DNA from: Pseudovibrio sp000156235
GTDB lineage: Bacteria; Pseudomonadota; Alphaproteobacteria; Rhizobiales; Stappiaceae
DNA: 64,000 nucleotides
Direction of reading: 5' to 3'
NCBI RefSeq assembly: GCF_000156235.1
Contig: NZ_DS996812.1
Span: 310,001 to 374,000, forward strand
Positions 60,297-64,000 of this stretch are shown one piece after another. Numbering within the stretch: position 1 is the first letter of the stretch; each line of letters starts with the position of its first letter. Made by a program: the position numbers and the translations under genes. The notes under the pieces were generated by a model. That model was given only the letters and a program-made list of their open reading frames with translations. It was not told the origin of the DNA and made no database searches.

Positions 60297-60719
60297 ATGT
60301 TTTATCTTGGATTTAAAGGCAGGTTGGGCAGAGCGAAGTTCTGGTTGCTGAGTTTGTCATGGACTGGTTTGCTTTTGTCTACTCTTTTGTATGTGGTCCA
60401 TCCGCTCGAAGTTGGTTCTGACACTGTTAAGTTTTCACTCGTGGCTCTTTTGTTTGCGGCCTTCTACTATGTCCAGCTCTCGTTGTTGGTCAGGCGCTTG
60501 CACGATATTGGCAAGTCTGGCTGGTGGTATGTTCCATACTTTTTCATTCCCACAACCTACCTCCGCTTTTTCAATCAAAACCCAGAATATGAAGCCCCAC
60601 TTATTGTCACTATTCTGATTGTTTTACTGGCTATCTTTGGCATGCTGAACGCCGGTTTTGCTGCGGGGACCAAGGGGCCGAACAGGTATGATGCGGAGCT
60701 GACCCCGGTAGCTGCGTGA
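60297..60719 (+). CDS. DUF805 membrane protein
   Basis: 140 residues, four helices. DUF805 pattern: start FKGRLGRAKFWLLSL, central LVRRLHDIGKSGWWYVPYFF, end AAGTKGPNRYDAE. Function of the family is unknown; some members sit in prophage or stress contexts. The ATG at 60297 lacks a strong ribosome site (GGTGGGATG directly before). Converges with the next gene after 15 bp. Confidence 0.85.
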   Translation: MFYLGFKGRLGRAKFWLLSLSWTGLLLSTLLYVVHPLEVGSDTVKFSLVALLFAAFYYVQLSLLVRRLHDIGKSGWWYVPYFFIPTTYLRFFNQNPEYEAPLIVTILIVLLAIFGMLNAGFAAGTKGPNRYDAELTPVAA

Positions 60720-60734
60720 GTTGGGATGTTTTTG

Positions 60735-61481
60735 TCAGAGTGTGAGGATCTTCTTTAGGGGGAGTGATGCGCTGTAGGGTACTGGTATCCGGCCAGGTGA
60801 GGACATCATCAGATCGAATACTTCATCCAGATCCTGAGCTTTGGAAAGGTTTTCCTGAGGCGGGGTTACAATCTGGATGATCAGGCGATCCTCTTTGTTG
60901 GGATCTTCGATGGTTACATTGCGCCAAGCGTAAGCGGTCGATTTCTCGACAACAAAGACGTAGTAAGAATCCCAGTTGGCATCCAGTGTGACGAGTGCGA
61001 GACCGGCTTTGTCAAATATGGGCGCATAGTGGGCGAGATTGACTGGAAAGGCGGTATGTTCTGAAGCGAACTCCATCTCATGCTGCATTAGCAAATCCAT
61101 GTCAGGTCTTTCAGATATACCATGTGCCTTCAGCATATCGTCAAACTCCGGGCCGATATCTTCGCTGTTATCCTTCCAATCGAAGTAGGCATGCTCTGGA
61201 TGAGTGTAGGCAAAAAATTCAATAAGATACCAAGCGAGGGTGACACTCTTATCATCTAGTTCGATATCAAATTCGTCGCCAGCTGCTTTAAAAATTGCAT
61301 CTGAGTTCTTCTCACTAACACCCGCCTCGATCGCTCTTGCGACCTGTATTGCTCTTGAATCATTGTTGGTTAGCATACGAACCAGACGAACTCTTTCCGC
61401 ATCAAATACGCCCTGCCGGATCGCGTAAAAAGCCGCAAATGCAACGGCCAGTACCAGCAGTGTTATGAAAATGACTTTCAT
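60735..61481 (-). CDS. Membrane-anchored protein of unknown function
   Basis: 248 residues. One N-terminal helix (MKVIFITLLVLAVAFAAFYA) followed by an acidic soluble domain with TLAWYLIEFFAYTHPEHAYF, DWKDNSEDIGPEFDDML and LALVTLDANWDSYYVFVV. The Trp/Asp-rich middle recalls SMI1/DUF6630-type immunity-like domains, but this is only an impression. ATG at 61481; the frame opens at 61502. No operon partner; divergent from the KAP NTPase gene. Confidence 0.65.
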   Translation of the reverse strand: MKVIFITLLVLAVAFAAFYAIRQGVFDAERVRLVRMLTNNDSRAIQVARAIEAGVSEKNSDAIFKAAGDEFDIELDDKSVTLAWYLIEFFAYTHPEHAYFDWKDNSEDIGPEFDDMLKAHGISERPDMDLLMQHEMEFASEHTAFPVNLAHYAPIFDKAGLALVTLDANWDSYYVFVVEKSTAYAWRNVTIEDPNKEDRLIIQIVTPPQENLSKAQDLDEVFDLMMSSPGRIPVPYSASLPLKKILTL

Positions 61482-61653
61482 GTCTTCAAATATCCCATGC
61501 AAGAAACCCTGAGCTTTGAAATTTGCAGCTCATGATTGTTTTAATCTTGTAATTGCAATTTAAGGCAGAGTAATTTTGCAGTGTTGCCTGTAACTTAAGT
61601 GAGAAGCTTGGGCTTGAGTTTTTGTCTGCTAATGTTCTTTGGTGGGGTGAGCT

Positions 61654-63222
61654 GTGTCTGATAATGAAAACAAAGCATTTTGGATTGAGAACCATGACCT
61701 TTTGAACCGACATGAGGATGCTCAGTTCCTTAAAGCTTATCTTCTTCAGCAGCCTGAAAAGCAAAAGAAGTTAGGACATGTCGGCTCCTACGTCCTCAAC
61801 GTGAATGCCGAATGGGGGTACGGAAAAACCTTCTTTCTTAAGACCTTTGCTAAACAGCTAGCTGATGATGATTACCTTGTAGCAGAGGTCAATGCTTGGG
61901 AAGATGATCACTCCGAAGATCCGCTGCTCACTGTACTATCTGCTATCAATAAAACTATTGAAGAAAATAAAAGCGAAAAACAAGAAGCTCAAGAAATCTT
62001 CAAAAAATCATCTCGCCAGATTGGGAAAACTCTACTTTCAATTGGCAAAGGGATAGCTTTGCATCAGGGCCGTAGATACCTAGGTGAGCACTTGGATGAG
62101 GCATTCGCTCTTCTGAAAGGAGATATAGAACAAGAGGAGGAAGGTGCGGATAAGTCAGATACTACTAGTGTCGTTCAAAAAGAGACGGAAAAAGTCCTCT
62201 CTGAAAAATATGAGGCGATAACAAAAAGCATTTTAGCTGGCTTTGAGAATGACAAGCAAACGATCGCAACCTTCAAAAAAGGACTGACCTCTGTCCTTGA
62301 GCACGGTATAGACGAGAAGAAGAAAACCCCGCTCTTTGTATTTATTGATGAGCTGGACCGGTGCCGCCCACTTTATGCAATTGAGCTTCTGGAGAGAGTA
62401 AAACATCTCTTTGACATACCTAATGTCATTTTTGTCTTAGCTACAGATACAGGTCAGTTGGCCTGTTCCATTAAGGCCGTGTACGGCCATGAGTTCGATG
62501 CAGAACGATACCTAAAGCGTTTCTTTAATCGTACATACAGCTTTGCAGATCCCTCTATCGAGAACTTTATCCGCTATCAGTTAGAGCGTAGAGGCTTAGA
62601 CTTAAAAGAGTGTACTTGCCCTCCGGTGCAAATTGATGCTCAGGCATCGGATCTAGACCTGAAAGTGCTCAGTCTCGCTTCGATCTGCAAAAGCTACAAT
62701 CTTAAACTTCGAGATATTGAGCAATGCATTGAAATTTTGGAAGGTTTTTTATCTGGGTGGCCTTACAAAAATTTGAATATCAATATCCAGCTAGCCGTTG
62801 TATTTTCTCAAATCATTGCATTTCATGAGTTAAACAGTGAAGCGTCGGTTCAAGATGCAATTGATCTAAATGCAAAACTCAGAGAGGAAAAAAAATCAAA
62901 AGGCTATCTTGAGTTTCAGGGGCGTTTTGTGAACTCGCCTAGTGGAGCAGCTTCTATATTAAATATCAGTTTAGATCAGTATCTTGGAAACTGTCAGCAG
63001 ATAATGAATGATATTTCAAAAGTTGAACAGAACAGTAACAATAGAAATTGGACAGGTGCAATCAATCGCTCCTTTATGGGTGAACACCAAGCTCGATATA
63101 GGAACGCTAGACTAACTGGCGCATTGAGTTCTGTGATGGTTGAATACTCTCGTCTCATTGCTCAAGCAGGCCGATTATCAGCAGAAGTTGTCAAGTCTGA
63201 TGAGGTCCCCGAACAAGAGTAA
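61654..63222 (+). CDS. KAP-family P-loop NTPase
   Basis: 522 residues from a GTG at 61654. Walker A WGYGKTF (54-60, after YVLNVNAE), Walker B LFVFIDELDRCRP (227-239) and sensor region NVIFVLATDTGQLACSIKAVYG, all KAP hallmarks (Kidins220/ARMS and PifA group). The insert between them (about 100-215) is Lys/Glu-rich and helical; no clear membrane helices are inserted here, unlike many KAP proteins. Codon use is markedly more AT-rich than neighbours, with ATA and TTA codons and poly-A runs, suggesting recent acquisition. PifA in F plasmid excludes phage T7, so a defence role is possible but unproven. Confidence 0.85.
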   Translation: MSDNENKAFWIENHDLLNRHEDAQFLKAYLLQQPEKQKKLGHVGSYVLNVNAEWGYGKTFFLKTFAKQLADDDYLVAEVNAWEDDHSEDPLLTVLSAINKTIEENKSEKQEAQEIFKKSSRQIGKTLLSIGKGIALHQGRRYLGEHLDEAFALLKGDIEQEEEGADKSDTTSVVQKETEKVLSEKYEAITKSILAGFENDKQTIATFKKGLTSVLEHGIDEKKKTPLFVFIDELDRCRPLYAIELLERVKHLFDIPNVIFVLATDTGQLACSIKAVYGHEFDAERYLKRFFNRTYSFADPSIENFIRYQLERRGLDLKECTCPPVQIDAQASDLDLKVLSLASICKSYNLKLRDIEQCIEILEGFLSGWPYKNLNINIQLAVVFSQIIAFHELNSEASVQDAIDLNAKLREEKKSKGYLEFQGRFVNSPSGAASILNISLDQYLGNCQQIMNDISKVEQNSNNRNWTGAINRSFMGEHQARYRNARLTGALSSVMVEYSRLIAQAGRLSAEVVKSDEVPEQE

Positions 63223-63382
63223 GTGCTCGGCTTCTTCTTGTCCTGCATATTTCCTCATTTACTACTACGTTTGCATCCCCCAAACCCCGCCTTTTAATGG
63301 TCTGTCTCATTCTCATGTAATGTCTTCCTGTTAGAGGTACGGCGCGTCTGCGTTTGTTGTTGTCTAAAAGGAACCCCTGCTG

Positions 63383-64000
63383 ATGATCGATATGATTATC
63401 GTGGCTGGCTATTTGGTTGGCATTCTTGTGGTGGGGCTTTGGGGTGGCCGGATACAGCGGGGGCTGAAGGATTATGCGACGGCTGGGCGGGAGTTTGGGT
63501 CTCTTGTTATCTTCGCCACCATGTCTGCCTCCTTTATTGGCGGGGGCTTTTCTACCGGCAATGCAGAAAAAGTGTTTCTTTATGGTGTTGCCAACATTGT
63601 GGCGCTGTGGGGCTTCAGCTGCAAAGAGATCGCCGTTGCCACGCTGATTGCACCCAAGATGAAGGCTTTTCCCGATGCGGTTTCTGTTGGTGATGTGATG
63701 GGCCAGGCCTATGGCAAGCTGGCGCGCATTGTCACCGGTGTTTGCGGTTTGGCGCTGTGCTGCGGCATCGTGGGGGCTCAAGTTGGCGCGATTGGCGTTA
63801 TCTTCAATGTGTTTTTTGGGCTGGACCGGTTTTGGGGGATCGGGATCGGCTGCGGTATCGTTATTCTTTATACGACGCTGGGCGGTATGCGGGCGGTGGT
63901 TTACACCGATGTGGTGCAGTTCGTTATTCTGGCGATTGGGATGCCGCTGGTTCTGGGCTTCGGCATTTATCAGATTGGCGGCATTGATGCTTTGTTTGCG
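63383..64000 (+). CDS. Sodium:solute symporter, N-terminal part
   Basis: The open frame runs from the ATG at 63383 off the window end (206 codons, no stop). The first 206 residues show five or six membrane helices of the SSS (LeuT-fold) family: MIDMIIVAGYLVGILVVGLW, DYATAGREFGSLVIFATMSA, SFIGGGFSTGNAEKVF, ALCCGIVGAQVGAIGVIFNV, and TTLGGMRAVVYTDVVQFVIL. The last is a strong SSS motif. Substrate (sugar, proline, carboxylate or similar) cannot be assigned from this part. A 160-bp gap before it holds nothing I recognise. Confidence 0.85.
   Translation, partial: MIDMIIVAGYLVGILVVGLWGGRIQRGLKDYATAGREFGSLVIFATMSASFIGGGFSTGNAEKVFLYGVANIVALWGFSCKEIAVATLIAPKMKAFPDAVSVGDVMGQAYGKLARIVTGVCGLALCCGIVGAQVGAIGVIFNVFFGLDRFWGIGIGCGIVILYTTLGGMRAVVYTDVVQFVILAIGMPLVLGFGIYQIGGIDALFA

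Overview
The window looks like chromosomal DNA of a marine, host-associated alphaproteobacterium. The closest impression is a Pseudovibrio-like member of the Stappiaceae/Hyphomicrobiales; this is inference from gene content and protein style, not a database match. Supporting signs are the cpoB-tilS-ftsH-glmM order, a chpT and ctrA pair, EipA (DUF1134), an Omp25/RopB-type porin-like protein, a serC leader RNA and moderate GC. Both window ends cut genes: cpoB at the left, a sodium:solute symporter at the right.

Layout. 1-6.8 kb: envelope and housekeeping block (cpoB, tilS, ftsH, glmM, outer-membrane beta-barrel). 7-13.8 kb: serine synthesis (serC with a structured leader, serA), an M42 peptidase, a DMT exporter and purA. 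13.8-17.7 kb: a large one-TM protein of unknown role, then a TPP riboswitch driving a thiamine-precursor permease and binding protein (thiX, thiY) without an ATPase gene. 17.7-22.5 kb: a CHASE2 protein with a degenerate cyclase domain, rpoH, an rluD-type pseudouridine synthase and a divergent small membrane protein. 22.6-23.0 kb: three identical tRNA-Glu genes at an exact 148-bp period. 23.2-27.4 kb: glpR-like regulator, a coiled-coil membrane protein, eipA and a YHS-domain secreted protein.

27.4-39.8 kb is a cell-cycle and motility block. chpT is followed by cheA (with an extra CheW-like domain and a receiver domain), cheW, cheY, cheB and cheR. After four accessory genes come ctrA and, divergently, fliI-fliJ. 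CckA-ChpT-CtrA phosphorelay components therefore flank the chemotaxis operon and abut flagellar export genes. 39.9-42.9 kb holds a PqiA-like protein and a large MscS channel. 43-46.5 kb carries glpD and glpK, preceded by four TTCG repeats on an exact 10-bp period, which suits a DeoR-family regulator such as the one at 23.7 kb.

46.6-49.9 kb is a trans-4-hydroxy-L-proline catabolic operon (deaminase, D-hydroxyproline dehydrogenase, 4-hydroxyproline epimerase). Convergent with it lies the most unusual part of the window: a minus-strand set made of a CesT-like type III secretion chaperone, a 658-residue flavoprotein-like protein with a Thr/Ser-rich N-terminus, and a 331-residue cupin-like protein with a similar N-terminus. 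I read these as a candidate type III effector cassette whose cargo has a redox-enzyme fold. No secretion apparatus gene is present here. A hydroxyproline operon beside candidate host-directed effectors fits life on collagen-rich animals such as sponges; that link is inference.

53.8-64 kb is an accessory region: a LysR regulator divergent from SnoaL-like and VOC proteins, a DUF4336 protein, an SLC13-type transporter, an AraC regulator, a DUF805 protein, an unknown membrane-anchored protein, a KAP-family P-loop NTPase of more AT-rich composition, and the symporter start.
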